A stretch of 64,000 nucleotides of DNA from Komagataella phaffii GS115. Lineage: Eukaryota; Ascomycota; Pichiomycetes; Pichiales; Pichiaceae. The stretch is taken from contig NC_012963.1 in assembly GCF_000027005.1 (NCBI RefSeq), forward strand, positions 186,001 to 250,000. Direction: 5' to 3'. Below are positions 11,296-22,438 of this stretch, piece by piece (position 1 is the stretch's first letter; each line of letters starts with the position of its first letter). Below the pieces are notes generated by a model, which saw only the letters and a program-made list of their open reading frames with translations, searched no databases and had not been told where the DNA came from. Made by a program: the position numbers and the translations under genes.

Positions 11296-12798
11296 ATGTG
11301 GCAGTTGAGTTAATTTTCGCGGGGTACCAGTGATTAGATGAATGGGGCTATCAGGTGATGACGTTGTCGATGGTTTGGAATTGAGCGGATTTCACTTTGA
11401 GGACAAATTGGGATGCCACGGGAAACAATTGGATGAGGGAAATTAAGGATGATCAAAACGAAGGTCAACTAGTGAATTGATTTGGGTGGGATTATTTAAT
11501 ATATGTTATATTAACTTACATAATCAGAGCAATTGAATACTAACTACTGTTTCATCACTGTGTCAAAGAAAGACAAATAATTATTATTGATTATCAATTG
11601 TCTATTATTTAATGTCTTTTGGCAAATTAGATATATAATTTACTTCTGATTCTCACATAAATTTCACCCATTTTTGAGCTGCAATATTGAAATTCAATCC
11701 AAAAGTATTACGTTAATTATATAATAAATTTATTGAACCAACCACACATTCTCTTACAAGAATACCTTATTTTGTTTACCTTAGTCTCAGAATTTCCTTT
11801 CATCAGTTGCCCATTCACTCTTATCTGGCTTCAAGGCTTTACTGTTTCCCCTTTAGCTATCCTGATGCCCTACCAAATCGATTGTTGCCCTTACACCAAT
11901 GTACGATCACAACAATTCCCATGTTGTTAGTCCCTACCATTTGCGAAGCTCGGAGGCCTAGGTCGTTGAACGTCACACATTACAGCTGCTCCGAAATTCG
12001 CATAAGGAACACTCGCACCAATCACAAGGTGATGGAAATTGCTTACGGAGTAGAAACTCCCAATCCCGAAGGTAAATACTTTTCTAGTGCACCCCGACAT
12101 TCGACTCAAAAGGCTTAAACTAAACTCCTAAAATGTCCGTGGTTGACCAATAGAAAGTATCACTCAGCTCCCTGATTGTTCATAGCCTAACTGTTTCTGA
12201 ATCTCTCCAAGTTTATTGCTGTCGGGTGAGCCTATGATTATCCCCTTTCACAATAGGCTCATTGTGTCTTAGGAAGTACCTGCCCACTTCCCCCTGATAA
12301 ACTTTCCACCATCCCCGGTCATTCGCTCATGACCTTGTTATTACCATGCCAAAACATCCCATAATGAAAGGGTATCGGCAACATGGGAGCTAAATTTCAG
12401 ACCCTCGAGATGGAGTCGGTAATCGTTCGAGAATCACATGGCCACCCCACATTTCAATTGTAGATCAGACTGTCAATCTTGACATAACCGTCGATAAATG
12501 ACTTAGATTTCCTTCAGATACTCAGATTATCAGTATCTGGACTCTCCTGACCTTTTTCTATTTGCTCCAAAGTCTTCGAATCTTTCCTATCTTGTTGGAG
12601 TCTGACAAACTACTTTAACGTTATTGGCTGAATTCCACCCTCGGATCCAACTTCTCCTTTTCGCTACCGAGCCAAGGCAAATGTCTGATGCAGCTAGTTT
12701 TTACTGGCATACCAGGAGATCGCATTCGGGACATATATTATGGAAGTTCCCTTCTTTTTTTTCCTTCTTCTTTTTCCCTTTTGTTCCCGTTATACAGT
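11296..12798. promoter_or_regulatory. Long intergenic region between HSP104 and ACO1
   Basis: About 1.5 kb without a convincing gene; the short frames here start at non-ATG codons and resemble nothing I know. Toward ACO1 it has CCAAT boxes at 12018-12022 and 12147-12151 and an inverted one (ATTGG) at 12623-12627, possible Hap2/3/4/5 sites as expected for a respiratory gene. A TATA-like ATATATTA lies near 12733, followed by a pyrimidine-rich stretch (about 12747-12790) just before the ACO1 start. The HSP104-proximal half is AT-rich. Confidence 0.5.
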
Positions 12799-15141
12799 AT
12801 GTTATCCGCCAGAAGAGTACTTGCTAAGATAAACAGCCGTGGATTGGCCACGGTGTCAGGGCTCACCAAGGATTCTCTCGTTGAGATGAACCTGTTGGAA
12901 AAGGGCAACTACATTAATTACAAGCAACAACTTGACAACGTCAATATTGTCAAGGAAAGACTGGGAAGACCTTTGACCTACGCTGAAAAGCTGTTGTACG
13001 GTCACTTGGACAAGCCTCATGAACAAGACATTGAGAGAGGTGTCTCTTACTTGAAATTGAGACCAGACAGAATCGCTTGTCAGGATGCTACCGCTCAGAT
13101 GGCCATTTTGCAATTCATGTCCGCTGGTATGCCTTCTGTCGCTACTCCAACTACTGTGCACTGTGATCACTTGATTCAGGCTCAAAAGGGTGGTGCTGCC
13201 GATTTGGAGCGTGCCATCAGACTGAACAAGGAAGTCTACGATTTCTTGGCAACCGCTTGTGCCAAATACAACATTGGTTTCTGGAAGCCAGGTTCAGGTA
13301 TTATTCATCAAATTGTTCTGGAAAACTATGCTTTCCCAGGTGAATTGCTGATCGGTACCGATTCCCACACTCCTAACGCTGGTGGTTTGGGTCAATTGGC
13401 CATCGGTGTTGGTGGTGCTGATGCCGTCGATGTTATGGCTGGTTTGCCATGGGAATTGAAGGCCCCAAAGATTATCGGTGTTAAGCTGACCGGTAGAATG
13501 AATGGATGGACTTCTCCAAAGGATATCATTCTGAAGTTGGCTGGTATCACTACCGTCAAGGGTGGTACTGGTGCTATCGTCGAGTACTTCGGTGATGGTG
13601 TTGACACCTTCTCTTGTACTGGTATGGCTACCATCTGTAATATGGGTGCTGAAATTGGTGCCACTACTTCTGTGTTCCCATTCAACAACTCCATGGTTGA
13701 CTTCTTGGACGCTACTGGAAGATCTGAGATTGGTGAGTTTGCCAAGGTCTTCCAAAAGGAGTACTTGTCTGCCGACCCTGGTTGTGAGTACGACCAGGTT
13801 ATCGAGATAGACCTGAACACCTTAGAGCCACACATTAACGGTCCTTTCACCCCAGATTTGGCCACTCCTGTCTCCAAGATGAAGGAGGTTGCCGTTGCCA
13901 ATGACTGGCCTCTCGAGGTCAAGGTTGGTTTGATCGGTTCTTGTACTAACTCCTCTTATGAGGACATGACCAGAGCCGCTTCTATCATTGAAGATGCTGC
14001 CTCCCATGGTGTCAAGGCTAAGTCTTTGTACACTGTCACTCCAGGTTCCGAACAAATTCGTGCTACCATTGCCAGGGATGGTCAACTGAAGACTTTCACT
14101 GACTTCGGTGGATCCGTTTTGGCTAACGCTTGTGGTCCATGTATTGGACAATGGGATCGTCAAGATATCAAGAAGGGTGACAAGAACACTATTGTCTCTT
14201 CTTTCAACAGAAACTTCACTTCTAGAAATGACGGTAACCCAGCTACTCACGCTTTTGTTGCTTCCCCAGAGATGGTCACCGCTTATGCTATTGCAGGTGA
14301 TTTGAGATTCAACCCATTGACTGACAAGCTTAAGGACAAGGACGGAAACGAATTCTTGCTTAAGGACCCTGTGGGAGTCGGTCTTCCTGTCCGTGGTTAC
14401 GACCCTGGTGAAAACACTTACCAGGCTCCTCCTGAAGACAGAGCCTCCGTTGAAGTTGTCATTTCTCCAAGCTCAGACCGTCTGCAAAGACTGACTCCAT
14501 TCCAGCCATGGGATGGAAAGGACGCTGAGAGATTGCCAATTCTGATTAAGTCCGTTGGTAAGACCACCACCGATCATATTTCTATGGCTGGTCCTTGGTT
14601 GAAGTACCGTGGTCACTTGCAGAACATTTCCAACAATTACATGATTGGTGCCATAAACGCTGAAAACGGTGAAGCCAACAACGTTAAGAACCACTACACC
14701 GGTGTCTACTCCGGTGTCCCAGACACTGCCGCCGCGTACCGTGACAATGGTGTTAAGTGGGTCGTCATTGGTGGTGAGAACTTCGGTGAAGGTTCCTCCA
14801 GAGAACACGCAGCCTTGGAGCCAAGATACTTGGGTGGTTTCGCTATTATCACCAAGTCCTTCGCTCGTATTCACGAGACCAACTTGAAGAAACAAGGTCT
14901 GTTGCCATTGAACTTCACTGATCCTGCAGCTTACGACAGAATTCAACCCGATGATGAGGTTGACATTTTGGGATTGACCGAGTTGGCTCCAGGTAAGAAT
15001 GTCACTTTGAGAGTTCACCCTGCCGACGGCTCCCCAACTTGGGAAACTCCATTGTCTCACACCTACAATGCCGAACAGATCGAATGGTTCAAGTACGGTT
15101 CTGCTTTGAACAACATGGCTGCCGTCAAGGCCTCTAAATAA
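12799..15141 (+). CDS. ACO1: Mitochondrial aconitase
   Basis: 780 residues; Saccharomyces Aco1 has 778. I chose the ATG at 12799 because [21 protein letters not shown] is a typical presequence matching the family start; the frame extends 37 codons further to an ATG at 12688. The iron-sulphur cysteines are visible in [11 protein letters not shown] and [13 protein letters not shown], and the swivel domain contains [13 protein letters not shown]. It converts citrate to isocitrate in the TCA cycle and is also a component of mitochondrial nucleoids in Saccharomyces. Codon use is strongly biased (GGT, GCT, TTG, AAG), a sign of high expression, and that bias creates long false frames on the other strand. 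Confidence 0.97.
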   Translation: MLSARRVLAKINSRGLATVSGLTKDSLVEMNLLEKGNYINYKQQLDNVNIVKERLGRPLTYAEKLLYGHLDKPHEQDIERGVSYLKLRPDRIACQDATAQMAILQFMSAGMPSVATPTTVHCDHLIQAQKGGAADLERAIRLNKEVYDFLATACAKYNIGFWKPGSGIIHQIVLENYAFPGELLIGTDSHTPNAGGLGQLAIGVGGADAVDVMAGLPWELKAPKIIGVKLTGRMNGWTSPKDIILKLAGITTVKGGTGAIVEYFGDGVDTFSCTGMATICNMGAEIGATTSVFPFNNSMVDFLDATGRSEIGEFAKVFQKEYLSADPGCEYDQVIEIDLNTLEPHINGPFTPDLATPVSKMKEVAVANDWPLEVKVGLIGSCTNSSYEDMTRAASIIEDAASHGVKAKSLYTVTPGSEQIRATIARDGQLKTFTDFGGSVLANACGPCIGQWDRQDIKKGDKNTIVSSFNRNFTSRNDGNPATHAFVASPEMVTAYAIAGDLRFNPLTDKLKDKDGNEFLLKDPVGVGLPVRGYDPGENTYQAPPEDRASVEVVISPSSDRLQRLTPFQPWDGKDAERLPILIKSVGKTTTDHISMAGPWLKYRGHLQNISNNYMIGAINAENGEANNVKNHYTGVYSGVPDTAAAYRDNGVKWVVIGGENFGEGSSREHAALEPRYLGGFAIITKSFARIHETNLKKQGLLPLNFTDPAAYDRIQPDDEVDILGLTELAPGKNVTLRVHPADGSPTWETPLSHTYNAEQIEWFKYGSALNNMAAVKASK

Positions 15142-15484
15142 GTTTTAGCCACCTACAAATTCCAATAATCGGCTGTTTGTTCTGATTAGGTAATATCATG
15201 AATTATTTATTACATATTTTATTTATTTGTATCCTTATCCAAAACAAGGTTTCAGATCTGCTTAGTACTACGTATCCGTTGTTGTACCAACCTTGTTACC
15301 ACTACGACCAAGAATCTCACTGCGGCTCATTCTTTTGTCTTCAGATCTCCACAATTTGAGAGATATCACTGCTTTTGTGTTTCCTTGTTCGAAACATCGA
15401 CTGAGATATATAAATAGACAATGCTGTCCCTCCTACGGCTTGTTTCCTCAGTTTCTTTAGCACTTCCAATAGCTTTGTATAAAG
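15142..15484 (+). promoter_or_regulatory. ACO1 3' region and promoter of the RRM gene
   Basis: This gap lies between two genes pointing the same way. An AT-rich stretch just after ACO1 (15200-15235) probably holds its poly(A) signals. A strong TATA box, TATATAAATAG, is at 15407-15417, about 70 bp before the next ATG. Nothing else is evident. Confidence 0.55.
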
Positions 15485-17490
15485 ATGAATACTGAGGATG
15501 TTTACTCGCCAGTCATCGCTGACAATGGGTCTGAAGATCTCCTAACTACTACCAGCAAAGAAGTAGTCACCCCAGGAGACCTTGGTGCTAAGCTTGAAGA
15601 GATCAAATTAGAATATTCTGAAAATGAGACACCATCCGAAGACGACTCTGGATCGGAAAGAGGATCTCTTGATGCAACTACTGACCCTGATATCGATGCT
15701 GATAATCAGTGTAAGGATAAAAATTGCCTTCCAACTTTAGAGGGAGACCTTCTGCTTGTGTTTTTGTGGCAAGTTTAGCTGCTGAGAAAAGTGATGACCA
15801 TCTTTGCATTTCTGTGACAAAGCATTTCGAACAATGGGGTAAACTCGCAATTGTGAAAGTGCTGAGAGATACTTCTAATCGCCCCTATGCTTTTGTTCAA
15901 TATACAACCGATGACAACGCCAAGCGTGCTCTTAAAGAGGGTCAGCATTCCATTCTAGATGGTAGATCAATTCGTTGTGAGCCTGCAAGAGTTAATAGAA
16001 CCTTATACATCCTGACAAGCAATGATAACGGATTGTCGAAAGTGGAGATTATCAACCTTCTAAAGAAATATGGAGAGATTGAACAGATAGTAGGTGTAGA
16101 TGCTGCCGGTAATAAGGCGCCTTTATCAAGCAACTCAGATAAACGGATCAAAGAATGGTTCGTAAAGTTTGTTTATCGTGATGATGCCATCAGGGCCTAT
16201 GCCAATTTGCGAACTCAAGTGAGTTGGCATGTCGAATGGGCTCAAAATCTGGAACCAACATCCACTAAGAACCAGGAAACAAGCACTATTGATAAGTTGT
16301 CTATCTTCATCGGTCAACTTTCTCCATCGATAACTAAAGAAGAGCTAAACGAGAGATTTTCACGCCATGGTAAAATCAAAGAGTCTGTGCTAGTTCAGAG
16401 ACCCAATAACGTCTTTTCATTCATTAAATTTGAAGATGAGCAAGCCGCTGCATCTGCAGTAGAACAAGAAAACCATGCAATACTTAAAGATAGAACCATG
16501 CATGTTCAATATCGTGAGATTTATCACACCAATAATTACAAACGTCCCACGAGTGATAGTCCAAAACTTTCATTGGCACCTCCACCGGTTAATTTATCCT
16601 CAAAAAATAATCGTAGTTTTAGTAGAAATTTCTCCCAGAATCAGACTAACAGAGTTGGTCAAATGGGTACTGCAGTTTCACCTGGAGGAGGAACAGTAGG
16701 CGCAACCACAACACATGGATATGGATATTCACCACTTGTTGAAAATCATGGTATGTTCTCGATGAGATACAATAATTCAGCTGCGCCCTTCAGCTTCAAC
16801 AAAAGAGCAGGCTATTTTCGGTCAGATAAGACCACATCTTGGAATGACAGAGATGAAAAAGAGAACGGCGAAAATGATAATCCTGAAAACCAAAATGGAA
16901 AGAAAAAGCGGGCACAGTCTAAAGTTCAAGAGGCACCACAGGACAGCAATGATACAGAAGGCAGGAAAACGTCATCTTCAACACCATCTTCTACTGTTCG
17001 CACAGCGGTATCTTCCAATATGAAGGAGAGCCACATATCATCCATAGCCACAGCAGCAGATGACAAACCCTTAGGCAAAAAATGGGGCCCTCATCAAGAC
17101 AACAATATCAGGTACGCAAGTCCGACTTATGTATACTATGTTCCCAGTGATAATGTATACGAAGGAGGGAACAACTATCCAGCCGTTAACAACGCAGCGT
17201 ATTATTATCCACAGCCACTTCAATACTTTCCCAGCTATGATCCAGGCCTAGCTATTGCAGCACCCATGGATTACAATAATGCTGGCGCTGCAGCTGCCAC
17301 TCCATACTACATGTACTATAATCCTGCCTCAGTGCCTATGGGAGTGGAGGAGTCTAATGAGAAATTTGCTATACCATTCTACAGCAATCCGTCGACTTCC
17401 AACTCGACAAAAAACAGCAATCACAAGTATTTTGGGAATGCCAATACCAATGCCAATGCCAGTACCAATGCAACGGTAACTAGGAATTGA
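15485..17490 (+). CDS. RIE1: Three-RRM RNA-binding protein (Rie1-like), frame broken near codon 80
   Basis: The gene lies in two overlapping frames. The first (15485-15778) starts with ATG and encodes an acidic Ser/Glu/Asp-rich N-terminus. The second (from just after a stop at 15718-15720 to 17490) has no ATG at its head and encodes RRM1 (RPSACVFVASL, YAFVQY), RRM2 (RTLYILTS) and RRM3 (LSIFIGQL, FSFIKF), then a low-complexity tail rich in Asn, Tyr, Pro and Ala. Adding one A to the run at 15719-15723 joins them into about 668 residues. The RRM layout resembles Saccharomyces YGR250C/RIE1, a stress-granule protein; that match is from memory. A TATA box at 15407-15417 serves the first ATG. The break may be a sequencing error, a very short intron or a real lesion. 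Confidence 0.7.
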
Positions 17491-17762
17491 CTAGAGGTAG
17501 TTTCATCTTGATCTAGTTGCAGTTTGGGATGTTATATCTTTGTGTTTTTGTTGTCTTTATCTATTGTTTGTTACTGTTTATTGTTTTGTTTTTTGTTACG
17601 ATAATGATTAGAGTGTCGCATTAGATCTATGATATAGTTTAGATAGATTCTTTATGTTTCTGAAATATAATATCACTCTCGATTATCAGTCGCACCTCCA
17701 CACATACTAATTATTTCTCTTTCTAAGTAACCTTTTATCTTCGAGAGGCAAGTAGTGAGGCA

Positions 17763-19481
17763 ATGGAACACAATTGTCTGAAAGTCAATGAATTGGCGCT
17801 CCAGTTGGCTCAATCACTGCAGAACAGCAAAGTCAGCACAGCTGATCCTCTAAAGAAGAGGACAAGCAGCTACAGAGGCCTGAGTAGCGAGCCTATAATC
17901 ACAGAGGAAGAACCAACAATCAAGGGCGACTATAATAGATTTTACAGTCAGTCTTCAGATAAGCAAGTATTGGACAATAAACCATGGTTGCAGGATGGAA
18001 ACTATTTCAAGACTGTATACATTTCAACGATAGCACTACTGAAGATGATGTCTCATGCCCGGTCCGGTGGTTCAATTGAGATTATGGGCATGCTGACAGG
18101 TAAGGTGTTTGCCAACACATTAGTCGTAATGGATTGCTACTTACTTCCGGTTGAAGGTACAGAGACACGAGTGAATGCTCAAGCGGAAGGATATGAGTTC
18201 ATGGTCTCTTATTTGGATAACTTAAAGGAAATCAAGCATAACGAGAATATCATAGGATGGTATCACTCTCATCCTGGTTATGGGTGCTGGTTGAGTGGAA
18301 TTGATGTTGCCACTCAGAATTTAAACCAAAAGTTTCAAGATCCCTACCTGGCGATAGTGATTGATCCTGAAAGATCAGTCAGACAAGGATTTGTTGAGAT
18401 TGGAGCATTCAGAACGTTTGCTGAGCCAGCCGTTGGAAGATCGTCGTCGTCAGTTTCCTCTGCAAGTGGTGCAGGAATTAGTGATGTTGCGTTTTCTTCC
18501 GGTAGAAACAGTGCATCTGGAATGTCCTCAGTTCTGAGTGCAAGTAATATTAGCATTGCCGAAGAGCTAAGCAAACAATCGATCACCCAAAATGTTTTTG
18601 ACAGAACTACTACAAAGATTCCCAAGGGCAAAATGACTGATTTTGGAGCTCATTCAGGAAAATATTACTCGCTAGAGGTTAAGGTTTTCAGATCTCCACT
18701 GGAGGAGAAACTACTGGATACGTTTGGTTCTAAAACCTGGATTAAAGGTTTAACGAACTACTCCAACGTTGTTAATGCCGAGGAAACTCAAGTGGAGTTA
18801 ATGCATAAAATAATGGAAGCCACGGAGAACTTACGGAAGGAATCTCCTTCTAAATTGCCATCTTTGGTGATGGGGAACCTGATTTATTCAGGTGCCTCTC
18901 AAGGAACAACAGGGAACCGCAAGCGCTCAATGTCCAAATCTTCTATTTATTCGGGTTTACAAGCTTCATCGGGTATACCCAGTTCTAGGTATCCTACGAA
19001 GGGAAAAAATATGAGTGGATCTCAATTCAATGATGACCCGCTAGCAAGATCACTGGATAAAATACCGCCAGATAGTCCAGATCAACAGTACGATGGCGCA
19101 TTATCCATTCAACAACCGAAAAGAGCATATAATACACATACTTCTAGAGCAGGTGGGTTGGCCAGCGTTCTGTCCTCTGGGAGTATGGATCCTCAAAGTT
19201 ACTCCATGGTAGGACGAATGAGTCTAACTAATCAATCGCCGGGGACAGCTCTGAGAGGCCTAAATACACCTCCCAACAAACGACCGCAGAGAAACCCTGG
19301 TCATACAAGCTCAGGTCAAGGAGGAACGCCTGGAGGAGTCAGTCGGTCCAAAGAGAAAATTAACAAGCCAATAGGTATAAGCATGATTAGCAAGGATTTC
19401 AAGGTTGTCATCTCACAACAGGTCAACCAGATGCTACGTCGTCACGTCCAGAATGACCTTTTTGGATCCAATAGTCCCTAA
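17763..19481 (+). CDS. RRI1: COP9 signalosome deneddylase subunit Csn5/Rri1
   Basis: 572 residues, longer than typical CSN5 (about 330-440). The MPN+/JAMM metalloprotease domain covers about residues 80-240: Glu106 in EIMGML and the zinc ligands His168, His170 and Asp181 within HSHPGYGCWLSGID, all present. CSN5 removes Nedd8/Rub1 from cullins and so recycles SCF ubiquitin ligases. The tail from about residue 380 is low-complexity and rich in Ser, Gly, Pro and Asn, and accounts for the extra length. The C-terminal CSN5 segment may be split by this insertion, since the last 45 residues look ordered again (ISMISKDFKVVISQQVNQML). Confidence 0.93.
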   Translation: MEHNCLKVNELALQLAQSLQNSKVSTADPLKKRTSSYRGLSSEPIITEEEPTIKGDYNRFYSQSSDKQVLDNKPWLQDGNYFKTVYISTIALLKMMSHARSGGSIEIMGMLTGKVFANTLVVMDCYLLPVEGTETRVNAQAEGYEFMVSYLDNLKEIKHNENIIGWYHSHPGYGCWLSGIDVATQNLNQKFQDPYLAIVIDPERSVRQGFVEIGAFRTFAEPAVGRSSSSVSSASGAGISDVAFSSGRNSASGMSSVLSASNISIAEELSKQSITQNVFDRTTTKIPKGKMTDFGAHSGKYYSLEVKVFRSPLEEKLLDTFGSKTWIKGLTNYSNVVNAEETQVELMHKIMEATENLRKESPSKLPSLVMGNLIYSGASQGTTGNRKRSMSKSSIYSGLQASSGIPSSRYPTKGKNMSGSQFNDDPLARSLDKIPPDSPDQQYDGALSIQQPKRAYNTHTSRAGGLASVLSSGSMDPQSYSMVGRMSLTNQSPGTALRGLNTPPNKRPQRNPGHTSSGQGGTPGGVSRSKEKINKPIGISMISKDFKVVISQQVNQMLRRHVQNDLFGSNSP

Positions 19482-19796
19482 TACTAGGCTACCAAGAGAA
19501 AAATATTCCTCACTGTCCAATCATAACCCGTTCAGTTATCAGCTTACATAATCTATATCTGTGGTATCTATTGAGCAATCTGTCATCGTCTCTCGCAACA
19601 CCGCGCCACGTACCATCCTAATCTCGTGCCAGCAGCCGCCGCCGCCGCCGCGCGATTATGTAGCTGTATTTTCCCTCCAGCACCGGCTTAGACGTTGACG
19701 AAGTTTACCACCTATCTATCGGTGATTCAAAATCAGGCCCCTTTTTTTACCGGCTTTCTTTTTATTTCCAAAGTGACGGCAACTTTATTTGAAGAG
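19482..19796 (+). promoter_or_regulatory. Upstream region of the SAT4-like kinase gene with a CCG repeat
   Basis: The gap between two co-directional genes contains five perfect CCG units (19636-19650) followed by CGCG, unusual in this AT-rich context. In-frame codons upstream of the kinase ATG stay open back to 19695 but contain no ATG. No TATA box is obvious. Confidence 0.4.
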
Positions 19797-21935
19797 ATGG
19801 CTTCTGATCATGAAGCCGCCCGCCGATCACCGGTGTCAGGGCTGACTAAACTAATGAAGGAGCAAAGCCTGACTGGCAGTACCTTATCAGGGAAGAATAC
19901 GGACAGCAAAGAACTCGGACCCAACGAAACGGCGAAAAATTCCTCTGAAAATCTACCTGAACTGGTTACATTCCATGATGAGATCTCTAAAGAAAATAAT
20001 AAAGGCCACGGCGATGATGAAGATGACTCTTCAAACGGTTTGTACATCGAGAGGAGACCAATACCCCCCAAAATCGAACGGCAGCAGTCTAATTTGACAA
20101 GCTCTTTGGGATCACTTTCATCAAGTATTCCATTTTCTGCTCCTGGAGGAAGGGGTTCAAATAGTATTGGTTCCAACCCACTTTATGGATCAGGAAATCC
20201 GGGAGGCCTGTCCTTTACCCCCAACCTGGCCAATGGTAATTTAATCCAGAGTACTCACATAACATCACCAAATGTTTCCAGTTCTGCTTCTATTGAACCA
20301 AGATTTATTATTTCTAGACAGAAAGTGCAACAATCCCAAAATTTTCATAATTCTGTGTCCCGTTCTGGCTCTTCAACCAATTTTTTCTCAAGATCAAAAA
20401 AGAACTCCATCGTTGGATTGGACCCTTTATCTCCAATGGAGCACCGTGTTACTTATTCTCATTCTCCTTCTTCTAATTCAAGCGGGGAAAGTGCTGGTAG
20501 ACATTCCTCGATGGCCGATTTGCGTCGTTTTTTTAAAAGAAGTACCAGCATATCAGGACATCAACCTCGTGCCCTTTCGACTACATCGTCAAGGCAGCAT
20601 TCTCCTGTCGGCTCTCCTGGAACCGTTAATTACACATCCCAGCCCACAATCCAAACTACAAACGCACATACGTCTACGACACCCAGTAGCATTAGTATCG
20701 TTGGAAACGGAGCATCCAGGAGATATCCAAGTTCCAGTGCTTCTCTTCAAAGAAATGAAAGCTATACAGCCGTGAGCAATATGGGCAGTGGTAATTTGAA
20801 TTCAAACAGCTACTCCCAGATGATAATTGGTGGTAATGCTCAACCGACAGTACCTTTTCACAAAAGATACGTCAAATTTGGTGACAGTTTAGGTGCTGGT
20901 GCAGGTGGCCAAGTGAAGCTTGTGAAAAGAACTTCTGATAACCAGATATTTGCTCTGAAAGAGTTTAGACCCAAATATTCAAGCGAATCCAAACGTGAAT
21001 ACACCAAAAAAATCACCGGTGAGTACTGCATTGGTTCAACTTTGCGACATCCCAATATTATCGAAACTATAGAAATATCTTATGACAATGATCGCATGAT
21101 GCAGGTTCTAGAATACTGTGATTATGACCTTTTTGCTATTGTCATGTCTAATCAAATGAGCCGTCCTGAGATTGACTGTTGTTTTAAACAGATTCTCAAT
21201 GGAATCAAATATTTGCATGCTATGGGACTGGCACATAGAGACATCAAGCTTGACAACTGTGTAATCAACAAGGAGGGAATTGTTAAGCTGATCGACTTCG
21301 GATCTGCTGTCGTGTTTTCCTACCCTTTTTCCAACACTCTTATCGAGGCTCAAGGAATCGTCGGGTCAGATCCTTATCTTGCCCCAGAAGTTTGCATTTT
21401 CCACAAATATGACCCCAGACCTGTAGATATATGGTCGGCAGCGATGATATATTGTTGCATGGTTCTGAAAAAATTCCCTTGGAGGATTCCCAAGCTGACT
21501 GACCTTAGTTTCAAAGCGTTTGCAACACGTCCAGAATCAGACTCGCTGAACGAATTACTTAAGAAAGTACCCCCTCCACCAGGATACGAAAACAAGCCCG
21601 AGAGCGGTCCGGCCAAGGCTTCGGTGGCTTCAACCTCTCCTAAACATATATCAACTGCTCCTCCTTCAAACCACACTTTTAATGAACTTGGAGAAGGCCG
21701 GTTATTGAATGCTCTTCCAGAAGATTGTCGTCCACTTATCGGAGCCATGGTAGAGCTAGCTCCGGCCTGTCGTATTCAAATCGATGAATGCTTCAAAGAT
21801 CCATGGTTTGAGAGCTTGGAAATGTGTACCATAGAAGATGGAGTTGTAATTCATTCAAAATCTCATACACATACTCAGGTGGATCAAAGTGTGGCCCACA
21901 TTGCATCCTTAGAAAAGAAAAAACAGAGGAGGTAA
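19797..21935 (+). CDS. SAT4: Sat4/Hal5-family serine/threonine kinase
   Basis: 712 residues from the first ATG at 19797. About 350 residues of Ser/Asn/Gly-rich disordered sequence come first, then one kinase domain: glycine loop GAGAGGQVKLV, Lys in FALKEF, catalytic loop HRDIKLDN, DFG, and GSDPYLAPEV. The sequence VKLIDFGSAVVF plus YDPRPVDIWS is typical of the Npr1/Hal group and closest to Sat4 (Hal4). In Saccharomyces, Sat4 and Hal5 stabilise the Trk1 potassium transporter and nutrient permeases at the plasma membrane and confer salt tolerance. The domain has an insertion around residues 585-625 rich in Pro and Ser. Hal5 or Kkq8 cannot be excluded. Confidence 0.85.
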   Translation: MASDHEAARRSPVSGLTKLMKEQSLTGSTLSGKNTDSKELGPNETAKNSSENLPELVTFHDEISKENNKGHGDDEDDSSNGLYIERRPIPPKIERQQSNLTSSLGSLSSSIPFSAPGGRGSNSIGSNPLYGSGNPGGLSFTPNLANGNLIQSTHITSPNVSSSASIEPRFIISRQKVQQSQNFHNSVSRSGSSTNFFSRSKKNSIVGLDPLSPMEHRVTYSHSPSSNSSGESAGRHSSMADLRRFFKRSTSISGHQPRALSTTSSRQHSPVGSPGTVNYTSQPTIQTTNAHTSTTPSSISIVGNGASRRYPSSSASLQRNESYTAVSNMGSGNLNSNSYSQMIIGGNAQPTVPFHKRYVKFGDSLGAGAGGQVKLVKRTSDNQIFALKEFRPKYSSESKREYTKKITGEYCIGSTLRHPNIIETIEISYDNDRMMQVLEYCDYDLFAIVMSNQMSRPEIDCCFKQILNGIKYLHAMGLAHRDIKLDNCVINKEGIVKLIDFGSAVVFSYPFSNTLIEAQGIVGSDPYLAPEVCIFHKYDPRPVDIWSAAMIYCCMVLKKFPWRIPKLTDLSFKAFATRPESDSLNELLKKVPPPPGYENKPESGPAKASVASTSPKHISTAPPSNHTFNELGEGRLLNALPEDCRPLIGAMVELAPACRIQIDECFKDPWFESLEMCTIEDGVVIHSKSHTHTQVDQSVAHIASLEKKKQRR

Positions 21936-22000
21936 TTTAAATGTTGTATATTGTTGAAATAAAAAAAGCGTATTTACAGGTCCTGATTTCTTCAGTACAT

Positions 22001-22438
22001 TCATTTCACTACGTCGATACCCATGCTCTTAGCTGTTGCTATGATACTCTTGACTATTCCCTTCAGCTCGGCTTTTTCGTGTCGTTGGTCAGTCTTCTTT
22101 ATAGTTGCAATTTCATAGACATGTTTCAACGATACCGTTCCGACCTTAGGTTGTCCAGGTCCCACTTTAGGGGCACCTTTTGGTATCCCTGCGGCTCTCA
22201 ACAGTAGGTATCCAGTGGGAGGAGATTTGAGCTCAAAGCTGAAGGACCTGTCCGGTTTGACTGTGATTATAGCAGGGATTGGTACACCTGGTTGATAAGA
22301 GGCCGTACGAGCGTTAAACTCTTTGCAAAAATCGATGGCCTTGACACCTTTTGAACCTAATGCGGGACCAACTGGTGGTGCTGGAGCAGCCTGTCCTGCA
22401 CCTACAATAAGCTTTATTAAATGATTCTTGGCTGACAT
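22001..22438 (-). CDS. MRPL19: Mitochondrial large-subunit ribosomal protein uL11m
   Basis: 145 residues. The N-terminal L11 signature is clear ([21 protein letters not shown]), followed by FCKEFNART and the C-terminal RNA-binding domain ([16 protein letters not shown]). uL11m sits at the base of the ribosomal stalk in the GTPase centre of the mitochondrial ribosome. There is almost no presequence, which is normal for this protein in yeasts. It converges with the SAT4-like kinase, with 65 bp between stop codons. Confidence 0.93.
   Translation of the reverse strand: MSAKNHLIKLIVGAGQAAPAPPVGPALGSKGVKAIDFCKEFNARTASYQPGVPIPAIITVKPDRSFSFELKSPPTGYLLLRAAGIPKGAPKVGPGQPKVGTVSLKHVYEIATIKKTDQRHEKAELKGIVKSIIATAKSMGIDVVK

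Noticed and set aside
11807..12118. 103-codon plus-strand frame between HSP104 and ACO1
   Set aside because: It starts at TTG, has no recognisable similarity, and another frame overlaps it on the other strand; consistent with chance.
12405..12445. tRNA-like B box (GTTCGAGAATC)
   Set aside because: No matching A box, acceptor stem or T run for a terminator is present.
13294..15060. Several 140-195 codon minus-strand frames inside ACO1
   Set aside because: They are shadows of strong codon bias in a highly expressed gene; compositions are rich in Ser, Thr, Val and Gln with no motifs.
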